Source of the DNA: Massilia eurypsychrophila
GTDB taxonomy: Bacteria; Pseudomonadota; Gammaproteobacteria; Burkholderiales; Burkholderiaceae_D
NCBI RefSeq assembly: GCF_002760655.1
Contig: NZ_PDOC01000008.1
Coordinates: 124,001 to 188,000, forward strand
DNA: 64,000 nt
Reading direction: 5' to 3'
Shown here in pieces: positions 39,948-49,053 of this stretch. The position numbers and the translations under genes were made by a program. Below the pieces are notes generated by a model, which ran no database searches, had not been told where the DNA came from, and saw only the letters and a program-made list of their open reading frames with translations. Within the stretch, counting starts at the first letter, position 1. Each line of letters opens with the position of its first letter.

Positions 39948-41189
39948 ATGGCTCGAGCCCTCCCTTCCGTCCGCAACATCACCTTGGCGATCATCGTCGG
40001 CCTGGCATCGCTGCCTTCCTTATCAGTTGAGCAAGAGCTGCATCTCGACTACCGGCTCAACGAACACCTCGTCCTGATACCGGCCGGCAACGGCCGTTCG
40101 ATGATGGAGACGACGGTCTTCCAGCCAAATGGTCCCGGACCGTATCCGCTGCTGATCATCAACCATGGCAAGGAAGCCGGCCCTCCCAGCGCGCAGCAGC
40201 GCGACCGCTTCATCTTCATGGCCACCGCCTTCGTCAAGCGCGGCTATGCGGTCATGGTGCCGATGCGCCAGGGCTTTGCCAATTCGACCGGGCGCTACAA
40301 GGATTACGGCTGCAACATGACGGCCAACGGCTATTCGCAGGCCAACGACGTGCGCGCCGCGCTCAATTATGCGCGCCAGCAGGACTGGATCGACAGCGAC
40401 CGCATCGTGGTGGCCGGGCAATCCTACGGCGGCATGGCAACGATGGCGCTCGGCACCGAAGAGCTGCCTGGGGTGCGCGGCCTGATCAACTTTGCCGGCG
40501 GCCTGCGCGACGACGCCAACAGCTGCGACTGGCGCGGACAACTGGTGAAAGCGTTCGGCAACTATGGCGCGGCCAACAAGGTCGTCAGCCTGTGGATGTA
40601 TGGCTCCAACGATTCGCTGTTCGGCCCGGAACTGGTACGCCGCATGCACGGCGCCTTCGTGCACGCCGGCGGCCAGGCCCGCCTGGTCGAGTTCGGTGCG
40701 TTCAAGCGCGATGCCCACGGCATGATCGCCAGCCGCGACGGTGAAAAAATCTGGTGGCACGAGACCGAGCAGTTTCTCAAGCAGATCGACATGCCGACGG
40801 TGGTGCGCTATAAGGTGGTGCCGCAGCCGACGTTGCCAAAAAGCGACTTTGCCGAGATCGACGACGTCGACGCGGTACCCTACATGGGCGAGCGCGGCCG
40901 CGCCGCTTACCGCGAATACCTGTCCAAGATGAGTCCGCGCGCGTTCGCGCTGTCGCCAAGTGGCGCCTGGTGCTGGGCCGAGGAAGGCGAAGACCCGGAC
41001 GCGCGCGCGCTGGCGACGTGCGAAAAGAAAGGCGGCCAGCCGTGCAAGCTGTACTCGGTCGACGAGAATGTCGTGTGGCACGCTGCTCCATCGCCGTTGC
41101 CGGACGGTACCGCGATCGCCGGCCGGGTGTCGCCACCGGCCGCCGGCGCGGTGGGCGGCACCACCTCCTCCACCTCCTCCACCAACTGA
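39948..41189 (+). CDS. Secreted alpha/beta hydrolase (dienelactone hydrolase/peptidase S9-like)
   Basis: A 413-residue exported hydrolase; the substrate cannot be read. A signal-like N-terminus covers residues 1-25. The oxyanion region is LLIINHGKEAG near 69-79, the nucleophile Ser is in VVAGQSYGGMATM near 160-172, and the catalytic His is in KRDAHGM near 252. The C-terminal 110 residues hold a separate Cys-containing piece, AEEGEDPDARALATCEKKGG followed by QPCKLYSVDENVVW, as seen in some secreted proteins, then a Ser/Thr-rich end. Confidence 0.82.
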   Translation: MARALPSVRNITLAIIVGLASLPSLSVEQELHLDYRLNEHLVLIPAGNGRSMMETTVFQPNGPGPYPLLIINHGKEAGPPSAQQRDRFIFMATAFVKRGYAVMVPMRQGFANSTGRYKDYGCNMTANGYSQANDVRAALNYARQQDWIDSDRIVVAGQSYGGMATMALGTEELPGVRGLINFAGGLRDDANSCDWRGQLVKAFGNYGAANKVVSLWMYGSNDSLFGPELVRRMHGAFVHAGGQARLVEFGAFKRDAHGMIASRDGEKIWWHETEQFLKQIDMPTVVRYKVVPQPTLPKSDFAEIDDVDAVPYMGERGRAAYREYLSKMSPRAFALSPSGAWCWAEEGEDPDARALATCEKKGGQPCKLYSVDENVVWHAAPSPLPDGTAIAGRVSPPAAGAVGGTTSSTSSTN

Positions 41190-41269
41190 ACCGACCACCG
41201 AACTGCACCAGCGCAAGCCGGACCTGTCGCGCCGGCCCGACAATGAACGTTTGATCATTGGAGGAGCGC

Positions 41270-42553
41270 ATGTTGCGACTTCGTTCACGCCTGGCAGGCT
41301 TGCTGCTGGCAATAGCCATCGCCGCGCTGGCCGGCGCCGCGCCGGTGCAGGCCGGCAACAACCATCCCGTGGTGCTGGTGCCCGGGTTCCTTGGCTTCGG
41401 CCCGGACCAGTTCAACGGCAGCGGCTTCCTGTACTGGGGCGGCTTCGGCGACATTGCCGAGCGCATGCGTGCCGGCGGCGCGCACCGGGTGCTGGCGGCG
41501 GCGGTCTCGCCGATCGCCGTCAACTGGGACCGGGCGGCCGAGCTGTACTACCAGATCAAGGGCGGCTGCGTCGATTACGGCAGCGAGCACACCACGCGCC
41601 ACGCGCACGGCGACGGCGTAGCGAAGCCGGCCGGCAAATGCTGGGCGGCCGATCCGGCCAACAATCCGCACCGCTACCCGCTGGCGTTCCACCCGGCGTG
41701 GGACGCCGCGCATCCGATCCACCTGGTCGGCCACAGCCAGGGCGGCACCACCATCCGCGCGCTGATCGAGCTGCTCGAACACGGCTCGCCGAACGGCGAT
41801 GAAGGCGGCGGCGAACTGTACCGAGGCGGCAAAGTTGGCTGGGTGACCAGCGTGACCACCATTTCGGCGCCGCACAACGGCACCACGCTGCGCGACGCGG
41901 TGCAGGATTTCGCGTCGCTGCTGGCGGCGTGGGCGACGATGGTCGACAACTTCGTGCTGCTGGCGGCCGGGCCGCCGAATCCGTGGGTGGCGACGCCGCC
42001 GGGCATCGCCAGGTCATCGATGAGCGGCGACTTCGACACCTCGCAGCTGGAAATGGCGCCGGACGGCGCACGCGCATTCAACAAATGGGCGCGCACGTCG
42101 CCGCATGTCTATTATTTTTCGATCGGCACGCGCGCCACCGAAGCGGGCAGCGCCTGCTGCAACGACACCGACCGCTTCGTCGCGCCCTTCCAGTGGCCCT
42201 CGTACCAGTACGCGCGCAGCGACATGATCTATTTTTGCAGGGCGAGCGCGGGCGAGCTGATCGCGCCGATGCGCCTCCAGCGCGGCATCGGCTCCTACAC
42301 GCAATCGGCGCCGGAGCGGGTGCTGGTGGACCGCAGCTGGTTCGCCAACGACGGCGTCGTCAACACCAGCAGCATGAAGGGGCCGGCCGGCCATCCGCAG
42401 CGCAACTACACCGGCAGCGCGCAGCGCGGCACGTGGAATTACCTGCGCACTTATGAGGGTTACGACCACTTCGACATTCTCGGCTGGTCAGGCGGGCCGG
42501 CGCCGGTCTATTCGGTGTACGACCGGATCGGTGCCCTCATCTACGCTCTGTAG
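41270..42553 (+). CDS. Secreted family I.5-like lipase
   Basis: A 427-residue exported triacylglycerol lipase. After a signal peptide (about residues 1-29, ending VQAGNN) comes VVLVPGFLGFGPDQFNGSGF (oxyanion strand), the nucleophile motif LVGHSQGGTTIRALIE near 152-167, and late DGVVNTSSM near 363-371, with the Asp of the triad, and YDHFDILGW near 404-412, with the His. This order fits the staphylococcal/thermoalkalophilic lipase group. GAGGAGCGC gives a strong start. It lies 80 bp after the hydrolase gene on the same strand. Confidence 0.87.
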   Translation: MLRLRSRLAGLLLAIAIAALAGAAPVQAGNNHPVVLVPGFLGFGPDQFNGSGFLYWGGFGDIAERMRAGGAHRVLAAAVSPIAVNWDRAAELYYQIKGGCVDYGSEHTTRHAHGDGVAKPAGKCWAADPANNPHRYPLAFHPAWDAAHPIHLVGHSQGGTTIRALIELLEHGSPNGDEGGGELYRGGKVGWVTSVTTISAPHNGTTLRDAVQDFASLLAAWATMVDNFVLLAAGPPNPWVATPPGIARSSMSGDFDTSQLEMAPDGARAFNKWARTSPHVYYFSIGTRATEAGSACCNDTDRFVAPFQWPSYQYARSDMIYFCRASAGELIAPMRLQRGIGSYTQSAPERVLVDRSWFANDGVVNTSSMKGPAGHPQRNYTGSAQRGTWNYLRTYEGYDHFDILGWSGGPAPVYSVYDRIGALIYAL

Positions 42554-43451
42554 CCCAGGCTTGCAGCTGGCCTACCGTGGCGGTGACGCCGCCGCACACG
42601 ACTACCAGCACATTGCGGCAGGCGCCGAGCGCGGCGCGGTCGTAGGCGACGGCGAGCGACGCTCCGCACGCGGGCTCGACCACCACGCGGTGGTCGTCGA
42701 TGAAGCGCATGCAGGCCGCCACCGCGGCGCTGTCGGGCACGACGACGCTGTGCACCGGATGCTGCCGGGTCCACTCGAACGCCTGTTCGGCGACCTTGCG
42801 CGCGCCCAGCGACGTGGCCAGGCTGCTGATGCGCGGCAGCTCGATGCGCTCGCCGGCGGCGACCGATTGCGCCAGCGAATCGGCGCCGACGGTTTCGACG
42901 GCGATCACCGGCACGCCGGCCATGCCGTTGCGGCGCAGGCCGGCCACCACGCCGCACAGCAGGCCGCCGCCGCCGACCGACAGCAGCACCGCGTCAGGGG
43001 TCAAGCCGGCGCGGGCGACCTCGTCGATCATGCTGGCGTGGCCTTGCCACAGCAAGGGATCGTCGAACGGGTGGATAAAGGCGTCGGTCGACAGCAGCAT
43101 CGACTGGGCCAGCGCGTTTGCTTCCTGGAACGATGCACCGTGCACGATGACCTCGGCCTGCTCGCGGCGGATCAGTTCCATGGCGCGCGCGCTGGTCGTT
43201 TCCGGTACCACCACCACGACCGGGATCGACAGGCGCCGGCCGGCGTAGGCGGCGGCAATGCCGGCGTTGCCGCCGGAAGACGAGACGAAGCGGCGGGCGC
43301 CGCGGCGGGCGTATTCCTCGCAGGCGAAGCCGATGCCGCGGATCTTGAAGGAGCCAGGCGGCTGCAAGGCGTCCATCTTGAGCCAGACCGACTGGGCAGG
43401 GGTGGACATGGCGGCGGATTCAAGCAGCGGGGTTTCGATGTGCAGGGGCAT
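42537..43451 (-). CDS. PLP-dependent serine/threonine dehydratase
   Basis: A fold type II PLP enzyme deaminating L-serine or L-threonine. The 304-residue protein resembles mammalian-type serine dehydratase rather than IlvA: there is no C-terminal ACT domain. The PLP lysine is in PPGSFKIRGIGF near residues 31-42, then SSSGGNAGIAAAYAGR near 57-72 and the phosphate-binding SVGGGGLLCGVVAGL near 157-171. It converges with the lipase gene, overlapping by 17 bp. Confidence 0.88.
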   Translation of the reverse strand: MPLHIETPLLESAAMSTPAQSVWLKMDALQPPGSFKIRGIGFACEEYARRGARRFVSSSGGNAGIAAAYAGRRLSIPVVVVVPETTSARAMELIRREQAEVIVHGASFQEANALAQSMLLSTDAFIHPFDDPLLWQGHASMIDEVARAGLTPDAVLLSVGGGGLLCGVVAGLRRNGMAGVPVIAVETVGADSLAQSVAAGERIELPRISSLATSLGARKVAEQAFEWTRQHPVHSVVVPDSAAVAACMRFIDDHRVVVEPACGASLAVAYDRAALGACRNVLVVVCGGVTATVGQLQAWATERR

Positions 43452-43466
43452 GGTGTTCGGTGATTG

Positions 43467-43898
43467 TTATTGGTTGGTGTTGTTTCCGCCCTGCCCCATG
43501 CCGAACAGATCGTAGGAGTCGAGGATGGCGAAGGCGATCTCGGGATGCTGGTCGAGGCAGCGCCGCACCGCCGCCGGAATCGACTGGCGCGTCTTGCGGC
43601 ACAGGCCCGGCAACTCGGCAAGCTCGATGTTGAAGCCGCGCACAGTGCGCACTTCGTTGGCGCTGGGCGTGATGCTGATCGCGATGCCGAGCAGCTGCCG
43701 CATTTTCTGCTCCATCTTCAGCAGGTCGTCGTAGCTGGCGATGGCTTCGATGCGGGCCAGCAATTTCTTTTCTTCGTCGCGCGTCAGCTTCAGGATCCGC
43801 AGGTCGGCGCCCGGCTCGGCCAGCAGGCGCTCGCGGTCGCAGACGCACGCCCCAGGCGGGCATTCGGTGCGAATCGGAAAGTCGACTGGTTGCAACAT
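43467..43898 (-). CDS. Unknown protein with N-terminal cysteine cluster
   Basis: A 143-residue soluble protein. The N-terminal ECPPGACVCDRERLL (residues 12-26) has three closely spaced cysteines that might bind a metal. A helical middle (TRDEEKKLLARIEAIASYDD) and a long C-terminal half follow, with RKTRQSIPAAVRRCLDQHPE. I recognise no family. It lies 15 bp upstream of the dehydratase gene on the same strand and may share its transcript. Confidence 0.62.
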   Translation of the reverse strand: MLQPVDFPIRTECPPGACVCDRERLLAEPGADLRILKLTRDEEKKLLARIEAIASYDDLLKMEQKMRQLLGIAISITPSANEVRTVRGFNIELAELPGLCRKTRQSIPAAVRRCLDQHPEIAFAILDSYDLFGMGQGGNNTNQ

Positions 43899-44051
43899 CG
43901 TGGCGAGCCATTCGTGGACGGGGAAAAAATTCTACCACCGATGCCGGCAAATGCGTCCGCTTTGCGTCCGGCGGCTCGCCGCGCCTCGATTCGGGAGTAC
44001 AGTCAAATGTGGCTTCGCGCCCGCAAACTCCGCTGAAAACACCAACTCGAC

Positions 44052-45401
44052 ATGAGCGCGCAACTTCGCAACGAACTGCTGTTCGGCACGCGCGCTCTGT
44101 TGCGCGACAACCCTTTGAGCCAATGGCGGCTGCGCGCCCTGCAGCGCAACGAGTCGCTCGACCGCGCGCAACTGGAACAGTTGCAGGCGGCGCTGCTGCA
44201 CCGGACGATGCAGACCGCCATCGCGCGGCTGCCGATGTACAAGCACCTCCCGCGCGATTTTCCGGTGGCCGCGGCGCCAGAGGTGCTGCGCACGATGTTT
44301 CCGATCATCGCCAAGGACATGCTGTTTGTCCAGCGCGGCGCGCTGTATCCGAACCGCGGCCAGCGGCAGCCGTGGCAGGCGCCGGGCAAGAGCAGCGGCA
44401 CCACCGGGGCGCCGGTGACGCTGTTTCGCAGCCTGGCGTCGCTGCTGATGGAGCAGGCCTTCGTCAAGCGTCACTGGGCCTGGGCCGGCTACCACGACGG
44501 CATGGTGCGCGCCACCCTGCGCGGCGAACTGGTCGCCGGGTTCGGCCAGGCCGGGCCGCCGTTCTGGTTCTGGAACCGCTACAATTGCCAGCTGCTGGTG
44601 TCGTCGCGCCACCTGGTCGACGCCCATGCCGATGCCATCATCGACCGCCTGGAGCAGCTGGCGCCGGCGATGCTGCAAGCGTACCCATCGACCGCATTCA
44701 CGCTGGCCGGCCTGCTGCAACGGCGCCAGAGGCGCCTAGGCATTCCGTTCGTCTTCACGTCGTCGGAGCCGCTGTACCCGCACCAGCGCGCGCTGGTCGA
44801 GCAGTGGTTTGGCGGCAAGGTGATGGACATGTACGGCATGGCCGAACGGGTGGCCTTCGCCGGCGAGTGCGAACACGGCCAGTTGCACATCAATCCGGAT
44901 TATTCGTACGTAGAAATTGTCGACGAGGACGGCTGTCCGACCGACGACTACGGCAGCGTGGTCGGCACCACGTTCCACAACCACGCGATGCCGCTGGTGC
45001 GCTACCGGCTCAGCGACCACACCCGCTGGCGGCGCGGACTATGCGCGTGCGGCCGGGCGTGGCCGATGATCGAAGTTGTCAGCGGCAAGTTCGAGGACTG
45101 CATTACCGGCGGCAACGGCGAACCGGTCAGCTCATCGGTGCTGACCTTCGCCTTCAAGAACATGAACGGCATCTGCAAGTCGCAAGTCGCGCAGGTCGGC
45201 CCCGCGCGCTGGGAAGTGCGGGTGGTGCCGTTGCAGGGATTTACCGCGACCGACCAGCAGAAACTGGTCGACAACATCCACCAGCTGGTCGATCCGCACG
45301 TGGCTGTCACGGTCGTGCTGCGTGACGACATCCCCAGCACCGCCGCCGGCAAATTTCGCTGGGTGGTCAACGAATTCGATCCACCCCGCAATGCCGCCTG
45401 A
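44052..45401 (+). CDS. PaaK/CapK-like adenylate-forming ligase
   Basis: A 449-residue member of the phenylacetate-CoA ligase-like family. The phosphate loop is GKSSGTTGAPVTLF near residues 117-130, the adenylate motif MDMYGMAERVAFAGEC near 259-274, and RYRLSDHTRW near 317. The C-terminal AMP-binding end has TAAGKFRWVVNEF. Family members near glycan genes are called CapK and their substrate is not settled. Catabolic phenylacetate genes are absent, and a glycosyltransferase and BY-kinase follow, so a polysaccharide role is likelier (inference). Confidence 0.8.
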   Translation: MSAQLRNELLFGTRALLRDNPLSQWRLRALQRNESLDRAQLEQLQAALLHRTMQTAIARLPMYKHLPRDFPVAAAPEVLRTMFPIIAKDMLFVQRGALYPNRGQRQPWQAPGKSSGTTGAPVTLFRSLASLLMEQAFVKRHWAWAGYHDGMVRATLRGELVAGFGQAGPPFWFWNRYNCQLLVSSRHLVDAHADAIIDRLEQLAPAMLQAYPSTAFTLAGLLQRRQRRLGIPFVFTSSEPLYPHQRALVEQWFGGKVMDMYGMAERVAFAGECEHGQLHINPDYSYVEIVDEDGCPTDDYGSVVGTTFHNHAMPLVRYRLSDHTRWRRGLCACGRAWPMIEVVSGKFEDCITGGNGEPVSSSVLTFAFKNMNGICKSQVAQVGPARWEVRVVPLQGFTATDQQKLVDNIHQLVDPHVAVTVVLRDDIPSTAAGKFRWVVNEFDPPRNAA

Positions 45402-45403
45402 CC

Positions 45404-45940
45404 TTATTTGCCCGGCAGCTGCACCCGCACTTCGCCGCCCGGATAGGCTGCGCTGTGGACGTTGATGTAGAGCTTGCCCTGCAGATAGCTGGCGTATTGG
45501 CCGGCGGTCAGCCTGGCGCCAGGGGCCGGCGCGAAGGTGTTCTCGCCGGTCCTGGCAAACGGCAGGATCACCGCACCGTTGTTGCCCGGCGCCGCTTCGT
45601 GGATGTGCGCCATGGTCGGCGTCATGCCCATCACCTGCACGGTGCCGGTGACCACCATGTCGGGGCCGACCGCGATCGTGCTCTTGCCGGTAGCGCTCGA
45701 CGGGTTCGGCGGCACTTCCTGGGCGGCGCTCAGGGTCAGCGCGGCAGCGGCAGTGACGGCGGCAGGTGAGGCGGCAGATGCGGCGGCAGATGCGGCGGCA
45801 GGCGGCGGGGTCGGATTGATGGCAGTCGGCGTCGCTTTCGCCGGCGCCGTTTCGCTCTGCGAGGCGCATCCGGACAGCAGCAACAGTGCGGCCGCGCTGG
45901 CCGCACATATTAAGCGGACGTCTTTTGTTGAAGTCTTCAT
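45404..45940 (-). CDS. CHRD-domain lipoprotein
   Basis: A 178-residue lipoprotein: lipobox LLLLSGC with the modified Cys near residue 24, an Ala/Pro-rich linker to about 65, then a CHRD domain (LSAAQEVPPNPSSATGKSTI, AHIHEAAPGNNGAVILPF, GKLYINVHSAAYPGGEVRVQ). CHRD domains occur in chordin and in many bacterial secreted proteins of unknown role. The ATG at 45940 has GGAG upstream; the longer frame lacks a signal sequence. It converges with the ligase gene, 2 bp away. Confidence 0.88.
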   Translation of the reverse strand: MKTSTKDVRLICAASAAALLLLSGCASQSETAPAKATPTAINPTPPPAAASAAASAASPAAVTAAAALTLSAAQEVPPNPSSATGKSTIAVGPDMVVTGTVQVMGMTPTMAHIHEAAPGNNGAVILPFARTGENTFAPAPGARLTAGQYASYLQGKLYINVHSAAYPGGEVRVQLPGK

Positions 45941-46123
45941 TCGTCGTTCTCCTGTGGTCATGGCGACAGCTCGGATGCGCACATGCGCGCATCGCACCAA
46001 CTGCTCGATAGCAATGTTACAGGAGCACGCCATTGGCGGGCGCGCCGTTACCGGGTCAGGCTGAGCGCCGGTTCGCGGCGATCGTTGTTAAGATTAACTA
46101 TCCAACAACGACGGCCGACTTCA

Positions 46124-47585
46124 ATGCACATCCGCTGGACCTATCTGCGGCCGCACTGGCGGCTCGCCGCGCTGGCGCTGCTGCTGGCCGGCATCAGCCA
46201 AGTGCTGGCGCTGGTCGACCCGATCATTTTCGGCATCATCATCGACGAGTTCGCGCTGGGGCGCGCCGGCAAGAGCGAAGAGCAGCTGGTGTCGGGCGTG
46301 CTGCGCCTGCTGGCGCTGGCGGTGCTGGTGGCCGTGCTGTCGCGGTTGGCGAAGGCGATGCAGGAATACATCACGCGGCTGGTGGTGCAGAAACTGGGCA
46401 CCAGCATCTTAATTCGGGCTTCATCACCGAGTCGCTGCGCAACATCGAGCTGATCAAAAGCCTCGGCCTGACGTTTGCCGAGATCCGCCGGCTGCGCGCG
46501 CAGACCGACCACATCTTTTCGCTGGAGATGCAAAGGTCAAGCGCATCCGCGTGCTGTCGTTCCTGCAGGGCACCACGCTGAGCTTGCTGCGGCTGGCGAT
46601 CCTGTTCGCCCTGCTGTGGCTCATTTTCCGCAACGTGCTGAGCACGGGTGAACTGATCGCGATGCAGTTCATCTCGGTGGCGATTTTTGCGCCGCTGCAG
46701 GAGATCGGCAACATCATCCTGGCGTGGCGCGAAGCCGAGGCGTCGTTGCTCAATTTTGCGGCGCTGATGGAAAAGCCGATCGAGCGGCGCCCGGACGATC
46801 CGGTCGACATCGGCGCCGTCACGCACGTGCGCTTTGCCGGCGTGCGCTTTCGCCACAAGAATGCCAGCGACGACGCCTTGCAGGACGTGTCGTTTGCCGC
46901 CGGGCTGGGCGAGACGATCGCCTTTGTCGGGCCGTCCGGCTCGGGCAAGTCGACGCTGGTCAGGCTGCTGGTCGGCCTGTACTCGCCGGCCGGCGGCGCA
47001 GTGCTGTACAACGACATTTCGACGCGCGAACTGCGCTTTAACCTGGCGCGGCGGCAGATCGGCCTGGTGACGCAGGAGACGCACCTGTTTGCCGGCACGC
47101 TGCGCGAGAACATCCGTTTCGCCAAGCCGGATGCTACCGACGCCGAGATCACCGCCGCCATGGAGCAGGCATCGTGCGCGTACCTGCTGGCCAAGTCCGG
47201 CGACGGGCTCGACACGCTGATCGGCGAGATGGGCATGAAGCTGTCGGGCGGCGAGCGGCAGCGCCTGTCGATCGCGCGCGCGTTGATCCGCAAGCCGCCG
47301 CTGCTCATTTTCGACGAGGCCACCTCCGCGCTCGATTCGCTGACCGAGGAGCAGATCACCAACACCGTGCGCACGCTGTCGGCGCACGGCCAGCGCATCA
47401 CGATTCTGATCGCGCACCGGCTGTCGACGGTGATGCATGCCGACACCATCTCCGTGCTCGAGAAAGGACGCATCGTCGAAAGCGGCCGGCACGACGCGCC
47501 GCTCGAGCAGAAAGGCCTGTACTACGCGATGTGGCGCCAGCAGATCGGCGAACGGCCACCGGCCGCCGTGGCGGCGTTCGCCTAG
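46124..47585 (+). pseudogene. ABC transporter (permease-ATPase fusion) broken by deletion and frameshift
   Basis: From the ATG at 46124 the first frame encodes MHIRWTYLRPHWRLAALALL, with the first two membrane helices, up to KLGTSI (about 46406). The next frame resumes at SGFITESLRNIELIKSLGLT, so about 90 codons holding the middle membrane helices are missing. Near 46533 a one-base deletion in ATGCAAAGG moves to a third frame, VKRIRVLSFLQGTTLS onward, with a complete ATPase domain: Walker A GPSGSGKST, signature LSGGERQRLSIARALI, Walker B LLIFDEATSALDS. A full exporter cannot be made. The ATPase part could be expressed from the ATG at 46551, but would lack half of its membrane domain. Confidence 0.88.
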
Positions 47586-47773
47586 GCGCAGCACCACGAA
47601 GCATGCTCGGCATGGGTCGCCGCTGCGCGAGGATGGCGTTGTTGCGTTGCGGAGACCGACCGTTTCGGCGGCCGGCAGTGCGCGCGCCACGCTAGAGCGA
47701 CGTCAATCGGCAGCGCCTGGCCACCCCTATGATCGTGTCCAAGCCCCCGCCGTGCAACCGGGCCGGAGGAACG

Positions 47774-48967
47774 ATGATGGCATTGCTGCTGGTCGCGTTG
47801 CAGGCCGTGTTCGTGGTGCTGGTGCTGGTGCTGACGCTGGCGGCGTGCGCGCTGGCATTGCAGCTGATCGCCGCGCCGCGCACGCCTGCGCGCCACGCGC
47901 TGCCGGCGTGCGAGCGGCCGTCGGTCGCCGTGCTGGTGCCGGCGCACGACGAAGCGGCGCGCATCGGCGCCACGCTGGCATCGGTGCGCGCGCAGCTGCA
48001 CGGCGGCGACCGCCTGCTGGTGGTGGCCGACAACTGCCGCGACGACACCGCGCTGGCTGCCTGTCTCGCCGGCGCCGAGGTGCTGGTGCACAGCGACGCC
48101 AGCCGGCCCGGTAAAGGTTACGCGCTGGCCGCCGGCGTGCACCACCTGGCGCAAGCGCCGCCGCAAGTGGTGCTGGCGATCGATGCCGGCTGCCTGCTCG
48201 AAGCGGACGCGATCGACTGGCTGGCCAACACCTGCGCGGCGACGCGCCGTCCGGTGCAGGCAGCATGCCTGCCGCGTCCGCGCGACGGCGACGGCGCCGC
48301 CCACCAGCTGGCGCACTGGGCGTCGCTCACCGAGCACTGGCTGCGTCCGCTCGGCTGGCGCCGGCTCGGCATGGGCTGCACGCTGGCCGGCAGCGGCGTG
48401 GCGCTGCCGTGGCCGCTGGCGAGCACGTGGCCACTGGCCAATCCGCACTGCGCGCTCGACCTCGCGCTCGGCCTCGACTTCGCGCTGGCCGGCGCGGCGC
48501 CGCTGTTTTGCGCCGACGCCGTCGTCACCACCGCCTGGCCCGACGACGACGCCGTGCTGCGCCACACCCGCCGCGAGCTGGCCCAGCTGGCGCTGATCGT
48601 CCACTACGGACCGCGCCTGCTGCAGCGCGCGCTGCTGCGGCGCGACGTGTCGCTGCTGACGCTGGCCGCCGACCTGTGCGTGCCGTCAGTGTGCCTGCTG
48701 CTGATGCTGGCGCTGCTCGCGCTGGGCGCCGGCCCGCTGGCCTGGGTGTCCAGCGGCGCGGCGCTGCCGTGGGCGCTGGCCGCTATGCCGGCGCTGCCGC
48801 TGGCCGCGGCTTTGTTGTCCGCGTGGCGCAAAGCCGGCGTGACGATCTTGCCGGCGCAGCGGCTCGGCCACGCGGTGCCGTACGTGCTGAACAAGATTGC
48901 GCTGTATGTCCGCGCGCTGCTGGGCGCACGGCCGGCGCCGGCCGCACGCGCGCGCGACGCGCCGTGA
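47774..48967 (+). CDS. Membrane glycosyltransferase, family 2
   Basis: A 397-residue GT2 enzyme. An N-terminal helix (LLVALQAVFVVLVLVLTLAA) anchors it; the catalytic domain shows SVAVLVPAHDEAARIGATLA near residues 48-67, VVADNCRDDT near 83-92 and AIDAGCLLEADA near 133 (metal-binding D-x-D replaced by DAG). C-terminal membrane helices lie near 300-370. It resembles dolichyl-phosphate mannose synthase-like, hopanoid or exopolysaccharide transferases. GGAGGAACG gives a strong start. The donor and product are unknown. Confidence 0.82.
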   Translation: MMALLLVALQAVFVVLVLVLTLAACALALQLIAAPRTPARHALPACERPSVAVLVPAHDEAARIGATLASVRAQLHGGDRLLVVADNCRDDTALAACLAGAEVLVHSDASRPGKGYALAAGVHHLAQAPPQVVLAIDAGCLLEADAIDWLANTCAATRRPVQAACLPRPRDGDGAAHQLAHWASLTEHWLRPLGWRRLGMGCTLAGSGVALPWPLASTWPLANPHCALDLALGLDFALAGAAPLFCADAVVTTAWPDDDAVLRHTRRELAQLALIVHYGPRLLQRALLRRDVSLLTLAADLCVPSVCLLLMLALLALGAGPLAWVSSGAALPWALAAMPALPLAAALLSAWRKAGVTILPAQRLGHAVPYVLNKIALYVRALLGARPAPAARARDAP

Positions 48968-49053
48968 CGTCCTCGATCGCTTTGCGGACGCACAGCGCCG
49001 CGCGCCGCGCCACGCCTAAAATGGATGTCCAAGCACAGCGGGGAAGCGCCATC

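Noticed and set aside
44052-45401. Catabolic phenylacetate-CoA ligase PaaK
   Set aside because: No paa genes nearby and the sequence is divergent; the glycan-associated CapK-like group fits the surroundings better.
46551-47585. Separate intact ABC ATPase gene
   Set aside because: Its first 90 codons are membrane-domain sequence continuous with the broken upstream frames, so it is the tail of one damaged gene.
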